Shown here: positions 24,301 to 35,255 of the stretch, one piece after another
Numbering within the stretch: the first letter of the stretch is position 1
Layout of the letters: each line of letters begins with the position of its first letter
Origin: Camarhynchus parvulus
Taxonomy: Eukaryota > Chordata > Aves > Passeriformes > Thraupidae
Reading direction: 5' to 3'
DNA length: 64,000 nucleotides
Assembly (NCBI RefSeq): GCF_901933205.1
Contig: NC_044571.1
Span: 72,541,689-72,605,688, forward strand
Position numbers and translations under genes: made by a program
Notes under the pieces: generated by a model
What the model was told of the DNA's origin: nothing
The model's input: the letters and a program-made list of their open reading frames with translations, nothing else
Databases searched by the model: none

Positions 24301-27300
24301 AGAAAGGATCATTAAGAAAAGCAGTGAAAGAAAAAGCAACAAAACCTGCACACACTGTCTTTTAGATATGTATATTAACTATTGCAGGGATTGGATAAAC
24401 ATTTAGTGTTAAAATGCGTTTCTCAGATTAACTTAATGCCTAAAGCACCTCAGAATTTGCCATCTTTTATGCAATTACAGCATAGGTCTTTGATTATCAG
24501 TGATGTTAAACATAGTTATCTTATACAGAATTATAAGAGTTGTGTTTGTACTTACTCCAGACCTATTAAAGCTGCACTACATGGGAAGAAACAAACTTTC
24601 GAAGAATTCTTGGAAGAACAGATACAACTAGAAGAAGAGCGGCTGGAGCAAACCCAGAAGTTACAGGTTATTGATTATTTAAAAACCTTAATTCTTCTTT
24701 ATATATTGTGCCAAGATGTGATAGGTGCTTTAAAAGTGTAGAAGGAAGATCCTAGCAGGGAAAGCTAACACTGAATGCAGCATTCACATTCTGAAAAATA
24801 ATAAGCCCCAAATACTTCACTTGCTTAAGTCTTCAGAAATCCAGTAAAAATGTACCATGTAAATTTCTACTGATATCTGGGATTTATTTGAAGAAGTCTT
24901 CAAACTGTGTAAGGAGCTTTTTAACATTTTATCGTTTGCTTTTCTCTACTCATTTTCAGGAGACAAATGGATCAGCTGTCCAAAAACCAGTGATCAAGAG
25001 ACCCTTCCTGAAAAGAGGGGAAGGTTTAACAAGATTCACTAATGCCAAGTCTAAAATGACAAAACTTGGAGAAAACACCTCAAAACTTCAACAAAGGGGT
25101 TTAGATGGTAGAAATGTTATTAAAGTGGACAGATTACAAATACAGAAGAAAACTGTGCTTCCTGGCAAAGAACTGGTTTCTGAAAATCCTTTTGCACCAT
25201 GTAAAAAATACAGCCACCCCCATAAAGTAAAACATTGTCCTATTCAGAAGACAGTGGTACTCAGAAATCACAGTGGAGAAAATATCTTGCTATTAGAAAC
25301 AAGAATGCAATCAGGAAAAAATCATGATGGACAGATGAGAGATTCTTACCCATCAGAAATTAACAAAAAAATAGAAAATACAGAGAACAGAGCAGAATTT
25401 GCTAAGTCTAACACTGGCAAAATCAAAAACAAATTACCTGGTGCTGAAAAGTCTCAGTTGTCTCAAGAACTGACCAGTGCCTTTTCTAATTCTAAATGTC
25501 CCATAGGTCGCCCTGTAAAAGATTCAGAACTGTCTTTTGAACTTTCATTTCAGAATAAACTGGAGAACTGGGAAAAAGAAAAAGAGAAAGAGAATCTAGA
25601 ATTAGATGAATTTTTGTTTCTAGAACAAGCTGCAGATGAAATATCTTTCTCAAGTAATTCCTCATTTGTGCAAAGGATCTTGGAACGAGACCAGCAAACT
25701 TCAAAAGGCCGTAGGATGTCTTCTACTCCTGTCAAGGCAAAGCAGCAGCAAGTCAAGGTGCTGGCTGCGGAACTTACAAATGAGAGAGATAAAAGGGCAG
25801 ACTGCATGGCACAGGAAAATACAAATGATAGCCCAGTTATGCATACAGCCTCAAATTCAGGAACAGATTTTAGAATGAAGGATCCATTGAGTAAAACAGA
25901 TGGTGTAATATTCTCAGCTTCTTCCATGAAAGCAGCTCCTGCTTTAAAAAGTAATCACTGGATGGTAAATGAAGATAAGAGTGAGGGCAACAGTGATACT
26001 GCTACAGATTCTGAGAGTGAATTTGGGGCCACATTGAAGCATGACAACAAAGTTGCTGAGACAGCCCTTGTGAACCATGGAGAAAGTGATCCAGAATTTT
26101 TTGATTGTGGAAGTTCTGTTAAAGACATCAGCAAAGAGAGCAAAAATGTAGGTGCTGACCTTGAGTTGTCAGACAAAGATTGTGGTGCACTGTCAAGGCA
26201 AAAGATTAGAAAAGCTACAGATGATCACAGAAGCATGTTGTGTATGAGTAGGAATAAATTTGAGTTTGATGATGAAAGAACATGGAGTGATCTTGATGAA
26301 AATTATGTTAGCATTGATTTACCTGAAAAATATACTAAAACACCTTTGCAGATGGACTTTTCCTTTAAGAATGATACCACTGTCCCAGACAAAGCAATAA
26401 AGAGAAAAGTTGCCTCAAAGAAAGGAGATGAAATGTCCAAAGAGTTTGCAGTGGACAGTGATTCAGATGGACGTCCTGTATCAAACCTGATGATGAAACT
26501 GTTTCCTTCACTGAAGCCAAAGCAGAAGGCAGGCTGCCATCCAGAGCATGAAACCAAATCAAATGTGGAGCCAGAGCTGGGAGGTGAGAGAACAGCAATG
26601 GGTAGGAGGTGGTGAGGAAGGCGTGTTGTACAAGTGTTCCCTACTGGTGCTTAAGCTCCAAACTGAAATTACCCCAGAGGGTTTAAGTACAGACTTCTGC
26701 TGTGAGAAATGGCCCTATTCTCCCCCTGCATCTCTGGTTGCATGTCTGATGCCAGATCTAGCAATTACACAGCTTGCAGAATGACTCTGATTCATGAAAA
26801 CTTCTTTTTAAAATTTTATTTATTTAATTGATGGGTTTCTTTTTTCTCCTTCCCTCTGGAGGCTTCAGCTCATTGAAGTAATGTGATCTGAAGCTGCTTA
26901 ATCACTGTTTCTGAATGAGGGAAAATAGCAAGAGCAAGCTGAAAATGGAGTGGTACCTTCCTTTCCACCACAGTGGATTTATACCACAGTAGGGTAATGG
27001 GTATGAACAGACTTTGTAGTGACTACAACTTGAAAAAACTTACAACCATAAACTTTCCTGTTTAATATACCCTATACCATCATGCTGTATACATGTATCT
27101 GGCACATGTATGTGGTATGTACCTACACATGTGCCATATACACTCATTACACCCTTATACCCTCATTTTATTTCTCTGGGTTCTCTCATTTTCTTCTGGA
27201 TGTGAAGCCCTTCAAATTCCAGTTCCAAATATAGCTTTAGTTCTACCAAGATGAAAGATACATTCTGTACTTAAAAGTACATTACAAAAGTAATGGATCT

Positions 27301-30300
27301 ACTCCATATTTGAGGTACATTTACTTAGTTTTTCTTTTTTTTTTATTTTTAACAATTTTTAAGCTGGTGTGTGATAATTGTTCACTTCAGCCTTATGAAT
27401 GCCATTGGGGTAATGTGCACGTGGCTGTGCTTTGACAGGAAACACTGGTCCATCCCAGCTCCTGAGAGAGAGACTCGCTGAGTTGGAGAAGGAAATTGAG
27501 AGATTCCGAGCTGAGAACACAACTCTGAGTAAACTCCGTGAAGAAAGAGAGCACGCCCTGGCAAATATCAGGTAACTTTTACTCAAAACATTTTGGTGCA
27601 TTCACTTTCACAGCATGTTGCAGACTCCTAATGTCCAGTTACCAACAGCACAGGTAAACAATTCACGTGCTTCAGTTACAGCAGAAATTGCTCTAGACAC
27701 AAGTTGTTGCTAAACTGTAATTATTGCATGCAATTTAATAGTGTTAAGAACCCCACCTCAGTTAAAATGCTATCCCTAAAGGCTGTATTTTGGAGAATGA
27801 ATACTTTTGTTCTAAAGGATAATACAGTCCTGAATTAGCCCTGCAGAACTGGTCTTAATGCTTTCCCTTTGGATTTGATATTGGTGTGTACACACTGAGA
27901 ATATTTTAATTTGAACAGAGGCATTTATAAGTGGCATATAGAACAGAAGAATTACCTCTGATGACATAAATGGAGCACATATGTTCCTATCACAGCCACT
28001 TTTGTTTTGTTTGGGAATAGCATTGTGTCTCTGGCTAACGTTTAATTTTTGGCCTCCTATTAGCAGATTGTTTTCACTGGTGTTTTTGGGGGATGGTGTT
28101 CTAATGTTTTAAAGAATGTGGCAAGATTTTGGCCAAACGTTTTCTAAATTCAGGATAATGTTTGTGACTAGAAGATATAAAAATATATATTGTTGGACTT
28201 CGAACACCTGCTGTGTGACAATTCTTACTCCTTAAATAAGTAATACCATTTATAAGTAAGTCTTCCTGGGGGTAAGAGATGCTGAACTGCAATCTGTGAC
28301 CACAAGACACTGAGTCTTCACTTTCTTTCTTAAAATCCAGAATATAAAGGCGATTTGAGCTAAAACAACAACTTTGTTTCATAATTATAGGAAAGAAATT
28401 GCAGACTTTGAACAGAAGAAAGCCCAAGAACTGGCTGAAATAGAAGAATATAAAAAAAAGGAAATTAAAAAACTGCAAAAGGAGCGTAAAGTTTTTGAAA
28501 AATACACCACAGAAGCTAGAGCAATTCCAGATAAAAAGGAAAGGGATGAAATTCAGGTATAAAAATATATTATTGTTATTCTAGTGCACAAAGGAACATG
28601 TAAGTTCACTTAAAGGCAGTCAAGAACTGAATTCTAACTTAGTTCAAAGATTACAGGTGATTTCAAGATGGGAACTGCTAGCAGACGTGGGTTAGTGGTG
28701 AATTTGGCAGTTGGACTCCATGATCTTAACGGTTTTTTTTCCCAATCTAAATTATTCTTATTGAGGAAGGGAACTACAGTCTTTACAATGCTGTTTGATG
28801 GTTTTAAGGCAAAAACTCCTCATGAGCAAATCTTTTTGACACATTTCCATACTAAAAATTCTTGGTGACTGATAGAATGATCTTCAACTTTGAAACAAAA
28901 TTACCAAAGTTAAAATATTAAGTTGTAAGTTTTTATTCATGGTGGTCAGTCAAAGTGCATACTAGAACTCCAGAAGGGTTTAATTCTGTCTATAACTCTT
29001 GTACAGTCTATGTAGTAATCTTCTTCAATTTTCAAAGTTACATTTTATTATCACTTATAGGTCTTTAGGTATCAGTGATAAGGAACAAGATCCGTTTCTT
29101 CCTTCATTGTCAGGATGTATGGTATATGAGATGCATAAACAAGCCATATTAAACATCTTCCTTCCCTACAAACTTCCCTTCAGAAAACTGAATTGACATT
29201 TGCTAAACTAGGCAGATTTACATGTGTTTTTGTGTGTTTGTGTCCTTGCTGTTTTCCTGTGCCAAGATTTTTGAAGGGCCCTCCAAGGGTAGCATTAACG
29301 ATTTTGTGTTTCTGTCTCAAGTTTATTTGTACTGTCCAGTCTAGGAAGTGTAAAGGATGCCAAGAAAGTAAGAAAAACAATTCCTGTGATTGGAGTAGAG
29401 CTTATAAAGTTGGTAGTTTAGACTCTTTCAGGAAAGAAAACTCTTCCTTACTTTTCACCTCTACACTATTAAGCTGATTTGACTTTTTTGCCACTTATGC
29501 CTTTTTTGCTTGTGTTTGTATTACTATGAAAAATGAAAATATATTTTATTATATTAAAAATGAAAACATGCATTTTTCTAAGGCTTTAAAACAGCAGATT
29601 GCAGAGTTACAGGAAGATCTAAAACGAAAAGAGGCAAAATGGTCGACTACCCATCGACGCCTGAAAGATCAAATAGAAGCTTTAGTAAATGAGAATTTTG
29701 AGCTAAAAGAGGAAATCAAAATTATGGAGAAGTTTCGTCTAGAAGCCTGGAAGAAAGTAGAAGCTGCTAGAAGCAAGAAAAAAATAGAAAATCCTGGGAT
29801 GAGTCTAAATAGAACAGAATCTGTAAGTTATTAATCTTGATGCTTTAAATATATTTGTGTGAGTACTGGTGAGTTTTCTGTTATATATTTGGACTCTAAT
29901 AGCTACAACTTAGCTGTTTTCTTTTAATTTACTTCTGTGGGGACTACACTAGTGGTGACAGACACAGAATTTTGTTCAAGCCATATTCTCTGGAAATGTC
30001 AATGCTCACAATATGCAGTATCCCTTTTGTTGAGGAACTCATCTTGGAAATAAAAGATGATGCAAGTATGAAAGAAAAGTAATTGATGGAGTCTAAGCTG
30101 TGAACCTCTGCCCCTTTGGGATCAACCAGGCAAACCAAGCAGTTCACAATTGTCTAAACCGGTTATATTAAGTTTTGAAACTATAACTCTTATTCTGGAT
30201 TGCTTGCATCAAATTAACATTTTGGAGTTGTTGATAGCGAAGGAGCTGATGGAGGCAGAGTTCCAAAGTGCAGCTAGGGCTACATCACACAAGCCCTCCT

Positions 30301-33300
30301 GCTGATCAGGTCTCAAAACTGTGTCGTTTGTGAAGAAAGCTTCCAGTAAATTTAATGTCAGATGGTCTATAAATTTTATTGACTCTGTCTGAACAGTTAT
30401 GATTACATGTCACATAAACCACAAATACTTCCTTTCTTTTAGTGTCTACCGAATAGAGGCCTGAAAAGTCGAAGTGCATCTCCACTTCTTCCAGTACAGA
30501 AGTGCAGCAAGATAAATGGCAAAAGTTATTCACAAGCAAAAGGTAAAAATATTTGTCTATGCAGAGAATTCTGTTAAATCTTTAAAATAAAATGAATGTG
30601 AAGTTTTGCTTTGTGGAGTGCATTACCACCTCAAAAGGAGAGAAGAGTGGGAGCTGTCATGGGCTTGAGCATATGGATAAATACCTCATAGGGTGGGATT
30701 CTGGAGAAAGCTGTGATTTCACTCCAGTTCTGGAGTGAAAAATGCTTCTGGTCATACTTGATGGTCTGGAGCACTGTAGAAGCTGCTTTCTGTAATAAAA
30801 AATGACATTCATCACTGGTGTTCTCCAAGCTGCAGGTGTTGGTTAGATCAGAGTCACTGAATGGTTTGGAAGGGACCTCCAAGATCATCCACTTCCTACC
30901 CCTTGCCATGGGCAGGGACACCTTCCACTAGACCAGAGGTGCTCAGACTGTTCCAGGAAAGGAGCAACCTCAGCTTCTCTGGGCAACCTGTTCCAGTGCC
31001 TCACTGCCCTGACAGTGAAGAATTTCTTCCTAATGTCTAGTTGAGTGTGTTGATAACATCAGAACTGCTGTGTCTCTTCATAATCATATGGGCAATGCTG
31101 TGGCAGGTGTTCCTTGTTCACAGTTAGTTAGTGTCTGCCTTCCTAAGGGATAATCACATAGGGAAAGTAACTGCAGGGTCCTTTTTTGACACCTCTGACA
31201 GCTCATCCAACCATCATGTTATCTGTTACAGGAGTATGTTCCAGAATTGAAGGTAGTTTTATTTTGGTAATTTGATAGGAGATACATGGAAAAAATGTGC
31301 TGATCAGTTCCTGTTAAAAGCTGATATTCACCTTCCTTCGTTCATTATAAGGTGTCAGTAATAATGTTGTCTAAATGTCTAGGAGGGGAAAATCCTTTTT
31401 AAATCTACAGAGATGAAATAGGAGAGAAAGTGCATTAAATGTCCATTGTAATGATTCTTCAATTCTAGCTTCTTGCTGACACACAAAACAATGTCAGTGA
31501 TTGTTTTTTTTTCTGGGCATGTGCTTATCCTTTTAATAAATACCCTGCTTTCAATTTCTACTGCAGTTAAGAAAAATGGGTGTCCTGTACAGCTTGACCT
31601 CCTACATAATTGTAACTCTTAAACCACACTTCTGTTTCTCTCCAATTTAACTATTACATGTATCTCAGTAGGAAAACTTCCTAGAACACCTGCATCAGGA
31701 CCTGCTAATGAGAGAAACACCTCTGAGGCAATGACAGCACTGGAAGATTCTTCTCAGACTTTTACGGTAGTAAGTCCTGTATCTTCATTTGATTTTCAAA
31801 GCAGGGAAGAAAAAGCCTAAAATAGAAAAGTTAATGAGTATCTGGAGGGTGACTGATAAGGCTGTTAACTCATCTTTTTGTGTTCTTCATCTTTTATTGT
31901 CATTGCAGAAAATGGCTATGTACCAGTCAATGAGGAGTGTTTTACCTTTGTCTAGTAGTTGCATTATTCTTTGGCTCAGGAAAACCACAAAGTAATAATC
32001 TGCTCTTTTGAATTTTTTACCTTTTGGGAGGGCTGAAGAAGGATGGATGTTCATATGCTCCATGTAGGGCAACTGTGCAAGGATCTTTTAAATAGTTTAA
32101 TTATTTCTTACATTATTTGCTGTAGGTTACACTTAGGCTTTAGAGAACTTGATTGTTTCATACGATGATGTGGATTTCTTAAGGAAATTGAGCTCCACGT
32201 TACAGCACATCACTGAATTCCACTTTAGTCCAGATTACAACTGACCACAGATATCCAATGATTGCTCAGTCTCCATCTCTTGTACCACTTGAATTATACT
32301 TGGAGTTGCTTAAACCCCAGATTGTGTTTATGCTTCCCAATCCTCATCTTCTGTCTGTGATGCTCCTTGTTTCCTAAAATACCTGTCAGCCTAGGAAGAA
32401 AGTATATAAAGACAAAGCTTGATTTGAGTTTCTGCTTGTCATCTCAGGACACCTCTCCTAATGAAGCTTATGTGTCACCACCATCTGCTCCTGCATTTAC
32501 AGGCAGTGAAGAGATACAGAGAGAAACTGCTTATCCTGATGGAAAGGTAAAATGACAGTTTGGCACTTGGAAATTCTGGAAGAAAGCTGTTGAGAAAGAT
32601 GAGTGTGAGGGCTCAATACTGACCTCACTCGTGTTTTCATTAGGTCGAGAAGGTTTTGAAAAATGGCTGTCACCTTATATTTTTCCCAAATGGGACATGG
32701 AAAAAAGTGGGCTCTGATGGGAAGACCATAACTATAACCTTCTTCAATGGGGATGTGAAACAGATTATGCCTGATCAAACAGTGGTAGGTATCCTATATC
32801 TGCATTTTTCAATAAATGCTTATTCATCTGCATGTGTACACTCATTTAAAACTTCTCATTAGTTACACTAAATCTCAACTGTTGTCTGCAGATTTATTAC
32901 TATGCTGATGCTAAGACTACTCACACTACATACACTGATGGCCTAGAGGTCTTGCAGTTTTCAAATGGACAAATAGGTAATCATCCAACCCAACTGTCAG
33001 AATTATTGCCCAGATATACATATGTATTTATGTAATAAGCACATTGTCTCAAAATACATTTCAGAGAAGCATTATCCTGATGGCAAGAAGGAAATAACCT
33101 TTCCTGATCAGACAATTAAGAGTCTATTTACAGATGGCCAAGAAGAAAGTATCTTTCCTGATGGCACCGTTGTTCGTGTGCAGCGGTGAGCTTTTCCCTC
33201 TGGGGTTCCCTGGGCTGGGCAGGGGATGGAGCACTTGGGGATCAGTGACAGGGGTACTAAATGGTGACAGCTGTGTTTCTGCAGCTCCTGCAGGTTTGCA

Positions 33301-34150
33301 TTTCAGTGGAGTTTTGGGGTTTTTTTTGAATTTTGTTGTTTATTTTTTTTTTTTTTTTTTTGTAGCATGGAAGAGGCATAAAAGATAGTGCATTTTCTTA
33401 TACCCTAACCTAAGAGACTTCTCTGTTTCTACATAATTCTAGAAAAAAAATCTAATTTTACATTGTAAAATTGTACATAATTCTAGAAAAAAAAACCTAG
33501 GAACCTGGCTGGTGTGGGAAGCAGATGTGACTAACAGCGGGTAACTGATAGTGCTCAAAATACCAAGTTTTAAACTTCCCCTTGGACTTTAGCAGTGATG
33601 GATTTGATGCAGATAAAGTGCAGTGGAGGCTCCCAAGTATAAAGAAGTAATATCAGTTTTGCAGAAACAGGTTTCTGAGTATGAACCAGCTGAGATATTT
33701 AACAGAATTTTTCCACAAATACTATCTTCCTTCATTTATGCTGACATATCCAGTGCTGGTTCTGAGACTAATCTCACACCAATGCATAATCCTTGGGGTT
33801 TTCTTTCCCCTTTAATGCAGAGATGGAACCAAAACGATAGAGTTCAATAATGGCCAGAGAGAACTGCACACACCACAGTTTAAGAGACGGGAGTATCCAG
33901 ATGGGACTGTCAAGACTGTGTACATGAATGGACAGCAGGAAACCAAGTATGTCTCTGGGAGAGTCAGAATAAAGGACAAGGATGGTAATATTATCATGGA
34001 CACCAAGTTGTAGACCATGTCAAAACTGCTGAAGTGTTAGCACATCAGCAAAAATAATGTACATTTCTGTAAACAAGTGAAAAAGCTTAAAGCTTGTTGT
34101 GTATATATTATTTATAATTTTCTCTAAATAAATTTATTTTTCAGTGGGTG
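18400..34150 (+). CDS. CENPJ: CENPJ gene: centromere protein J / CPAP / SAS-4, centriole assembly
   Basis: CPAP builds the microtubule wall of the centriole, binds tubulin dimers, and interacts with STIL and CEP proteins. Coding exons joined in continuous phase: 20024-20401, 21448-21571, 22373-22606, 23265-23412, 24561-24666, 24960-26583, 27439-27571, 28391-28556, 29583-29822, 30443-30542, 31669-31769, 32448-32546, 32644-32784, 32892-32976, 33065-33185, 33821-34013. The sum is 3993 bases, 1330 aa plus stop; human is 1338 aa. Domains in order: short coiled coil about 127-160; PN2-3 tubulin-binding region about 300-400 with [12 protein letters not shown] at 345-356; conserved acidic/[17 protein letters not shown] block near 540-560; long coiled coil about 875-1050; C-terminal TCP10/G-box domain 1119-1330 with repeated YPDG and FPDG beta-strand motifs. 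The start [12 protein letters not shown] aligns with human MPTSSELNSGQN. The gene appears intact. Confidence 0.96.
19891..20401 (+). CDS. CENPJ: CENPJ exon 2: 5' UTR end and residues 1-126
   Basis: The acceptor is TTTCTAG at 19890 and the donor CAG|GTAATA at 20401. Coding starts at ATG 20024, which has A at -3. The exon ends with KLEQ, matching human FKKLEQ, and continues in phase 0 into the coiled coil. The rest of the exon is N-terminal low-complexity sequence with little conservation. An upstream ATG at 19986 opens a short overlapping frame. Confidence 0.93.
19986..20045 (+). promoter_or_regulatory. Upstream ORF overlapping the CENPJ start
   Basis: An ATG 38 bases before the main start opens 19 codons and stops at TGA 20043-20045, 20 bases inside the CENPJ frame but in a different phase. 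Its start context is weak (T at -3), while the main ATG has A at -3, so leaky scanning would normally reach CENPJ. This is visible in sequence; any regulatory effect is inference. Confidence 0.6.
21448..21571 (+). CDS. CENPJ: CENPJ exon 3: N-terminal coiled coil
   Basis: Residues 127-167. The exon encodes [16 protein letters not shown] followed by [20 protein letters not shown], nearly identical to human CPAP. The donor is CTTG|GTAAGT; the exon leaves one base over. Confidence 0.95.
22373..22606 (+). CDS. CENPJ: CENPJ exon 4: poorly conserved linker
   Basis: Residues 168-245. The frame stays open past the exon to a TAG at 22672. I chose the donor GCAAG|GTCTGT at 22606 because it is the site that restores phase with the next exon ([15 protein letters not shown], cf. 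human ILSCWEKVTE). Sequence conservation with human is low, as expected for this segment. Confidence 0.8.
23265..23412 (+). CDS. CENPJ: CENPJ exon 5
   Basis: The acceptor TTTCACAG ends at 23264 and the donor is AAAG|GTAATT. The exon encodes [13 protein letters not shown] and ends NAEE(R), which joins to RPIKAA in exon 6 as in human IEERPIKAA. Confidence 0.9.
23825..23975 (+). repeat. CR1 LINE 3' end in a CENPJ intron
   Basis: Sense CR1 tail: AAGGCCAGGCTGGACAGTGC, CTAGTGGAAGGTGTCCCTGC, GGTTGGAACAAGGTGATCTT and a final ATTCTATGA, diagnostic of avian CR1. Confidence 0.9.
24561..24666 (+). CDS. CENPJ: CENPJ exon 6: start of the PN2-3 tubulin-binding region
   Basis: Encodes [20 protein letters not shown] then [15 protein letters not shown], matching human [17 protein letters not shown]. 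This helical part of PN2-3 contacts beta-tubulin in known structures. The donor CAG|GTTATT is weak. The frame is also open upstream of the acceptor. Confidence 0.94.
24960..26583 (+). CDS. CENPJ: CENPJ large exon 7: tubulin-capping motif and disordered middle
   Basis: Residues 331-871, a 1.6-kb exon as in mammals. It begins with the tubulin-capping motif: F346, K348 and R349 correspond to human F375, K377 and R378. Further on are [19 protein letters not shown] and [19 protein letters not shown], almost unchanged from human, then RMSSTPVKA and [13 protein letters not shown]. Most of the rest is Ser/Lys/Asp-rich and probably disordered. The donor is GGAG|GTGAGA. Confidence 0.96.
27439..27571 (+). 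CDS. CENPJ: CENPJ exon 8: start of the central coiled coil
   Basis: Encodes [20 protein letters not shown] then [19 protein letters not shown](R), heptad-rich and matching human [22 protein letters not shown]. Confidence 0.95.
28391..28556 (+). CDS. CENPJ: CENPJ exon 9: coiled coil
   Basis: Encodes [20 protein letters not shown] and [20 protein letters not shown], ending DKKERDEIQ; close to human. The high Lys/Glu content and heptads indicate a long helix. Confidence 0.96.
28670..28765 (+). repeat. CR1 LINE 3' end fragment in a CENPJ intron
   Basis: Degraded sense CR1 tail (GTTAGTGGTGAATTTGGCAG, TTGGACTCCATGATCTTAAC, CCAATCTAAATTATTCTTA), Y/J type. Confidence 0.7.
29583..29822 (+). CDS. CENPJ: CENPJ exon 10: coiled coil end
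   Basis: Encodes [20 protein letters not shown], then [20 protein letters not shown], matching human LKQQIADLREDLKRKETKW and LREEIKVMERFRLDAW. The donor is TCT|GTAAGT, phase 0. Confidence 0.96.
30443..30542 (+). CDS. CENPJ: CENPJ exon 11: linker
   Basis: Encodes [20 protein letters not shown] followed by [13 protein letters not shown], corresponding to human PRRSKSAPPRD. Basic and probably unstructured. Leaves one base over. Confidence 0.85.
30852..31045 (-). repeat. CR1 LINE 3' end in a CENPJ intron
   Basis: Antisense CR1: GGTTTGGAAGGGACCTCCAA, CCATGGGCAGGGACACCTTC, CACTAGACCAGA, CTGTTCCAGTGCCTCACTGC and TTTCTTCCTAATGTCTAG. Moderately young. Confidence 0.9.
31669..31769 (+). CDS. CENPJ: CENPJ exon 12: linker with tandem splice sites
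   Basis: Encodes [16 protein letters not shown] and on to DSSQTFT. The acceptor is a CAGTAG tandem (use of the second AG would start at 31672), and the donor is either ACG|GTAGTA (31766) or GTA|GTAAGT (31769). All choices keep frame and differ by one valine each. I chose the stronger GTAAGT donor. Confidence 0.8.
32448..32546 (+). CDS. CENPJ: CENPJ exon 13: start of the TCP10/G-box domain
   Basis: Encodes [19 protein letters not shown] and ends ETAYPDGK, aligning with human EISHPDGK at the start of the C-terminal domain that binds STIL. Confidence 0.93.
32644..32784 (+). CDS. CENPJ: CENPJ exon 14: G-box repeats
   Basis: Encodes [20 protein letters not shown] and [20 protein letters not shown], closely matching human. 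The alternating NG/DG beta-hairpins form the single extended beta-sheet of the G-box domain. Confidence 0.97.
32892..32976 (+). CDS. CENPJ: CENPJ exon 15: G-box repeats
   Basis: Encodes [20 protein letters not shown] then LQFSNGQI, cf. human [20 protein letters not shown]. The acceptor is CTGCAG and the donor ATAG|GTAATC. Confidence 0.97.
33065..33185 (+). CDS. CENPJ: CENPJ exon 16: G-box repeats
   Basis: Encodes [20 protein letters not shown] and [19 protein letters not shown], the most regular G-box repeats. Followed in the intron by a run of 19 T at 33343-33361. Confidence 0.97.
33343..33361 (+). repeat. Poly(T) run of 19 bases
   Basis: A homopolymer in the last CENPJ intron, possibly the old tail of an antisense retroposon, though no element body was recognised. 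Confidence 0.7.
33821..34150 (+). CDS. CENPJ: CENPJ exon 17: last G-boxes, stop and 3' UTR
   Basis: Encodes [20 protein letters not shown] and [20 protein letters not shown], ending [12 protein letters not shown] before TAG at 34011-34013, cf. human DKEGNVLMDTEL. The 3' UTR is only about 130 bases, to the AATAAA at 34127. Confidence 0.97.
34127..34132 (+). terminator. CENPJ: CENPJ poly(A) signal
   Basis: AATAAA 113 bases after the stop codon, followed by a T-rich stretch at 34133-34145 and TG-rich sequence, the expected layout of a cleavage site at about 34145-34155. Confidence 0.8.
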
Positions 34151-35255
34151 CTACTACATCAGCGCTTTTGGTAATTCTTTTTTCCCATTTCTATGTTTAA
34201 GAAACAATTTACTGATCTGGTATTCAGCCATATGGCATTAAAAAGGTGTTTTTTAAATCAGCAAACAACCGCAGACCACAGCTTATTTTGGACATCAGTT
34301 TACTTACTGCTTGACTTGAGAGACCAAAGGAATGGCAGTCTTGGACTATTCTTTTCCTTCATCTTATTTTCTTCATCTTGGAGTTAGGAGGCAATAGCAT
34401 TAGCAGACTGCAGTGTGTGTTCTAGAAACTGCTCTTCTATACTCACAGGGCTAACACAGGTGAGACTGGGGGACAGGTTCATTCTCTGAGCTACTCAGAA
34501 ACACCAGAAAATAAACAAAAGTCATCTCATCCAGTTTTCCCACCTAGCAGGTATTTTTAAGCTGACTTGTCTTTCAAAATTCTGCAGTACTTAGTATCAA
34601 AAGGTTGCTGCTGGGCTGGCTGCTTTAAGTCTCCATTCCTGTGCATGTTGAAAAATTTGTTTCCTTCTCTCACACAGTAGAAGATACTTTCTTCTTGTCT
34701 TCTCTGCCCCTTCCCCTTTTTCTCCTCAGTGAAGGCCAGCTCTGTCTTTACTCTGTCTATGCCCTTTATTACTCACAGGGTGGCAATGAGAACTGTGCTC
34801 ACTCACACCCAGAAGTTCCCTGGTTGGGTGCAGAGACAGGCCTTAGCCTTTTGGGTCAAACTGCTCCAACAGCAGCTGTTACATAATTCAGGGCTGAGTC
34901 ACTTTCAAGATGGGTGATAAACAGTGGGGTTTTGGTCTTTAAATGAAAACATTTTGAAAATGAGCATGAGCTCTTTGGGGTATTTGCAACAGCACCTAGG
35001 ACGTGTCTGGCTAGTACCAGAATATGTACTGAAGTGTGAGAGGATCCTTCCACTGCCTGTCCCATTGTGCCTGGGCACAGAGGTCAGCTTTGGACCCTTG
35101 CTTTCATGGGAGCTTGAAGGAAGAGATGTGTGCAAGGCTCTGTGTGTATAAGCACAGACTGAAGCACAGCAGGTTCCCTCTGACCAGCAAGAGGCTGCTG
35201 TACTGGGAGGGGTGACTGAGCCCTGGAACTGCTGCTTGGAGAGGCTATGGAGTCA
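34151..35255. other. Convergent intergenic gap between CENPJ and RNF17
   Basis: About 1.1 kb with no conserved reading frame. On the - strand it holds one AATAAA (34765-34770), which could end an RNF17 3' UTR that reads through this gap. No repeat was recognised. Confidence 0.55.
34765..34770 (-). terminator. RNF17: Candidate RNF17 poly(A) signal, distal
   Basis: AATAAA on the - strand, about 490 bases after the proposed RNF17 stop at 35256. It is the only canonical signal seen between that stop and this point. A second AATAAA at 35401-35406 lies inside the proposed last coding exon and would cut the transcript before the stop. Confidence 0.4.

Noticed and set aside
24382..24560. Open frame running straight into CENPJ exon 6, considered as an alternative first exon or longer exon
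   Set aside because: The acceptor CTCCAG at 24560 joins exon 5 in perfect phase (EERPIKAA as in human); the upstream residues match nothing in CPAP.
33623..33850. 75-codon frame just before and into the last CENPJ exon
   Set aside because: The coding phase of the last exon is different and starts at the TTTAATGCAG acceptor; the frame is chance intron sequence.
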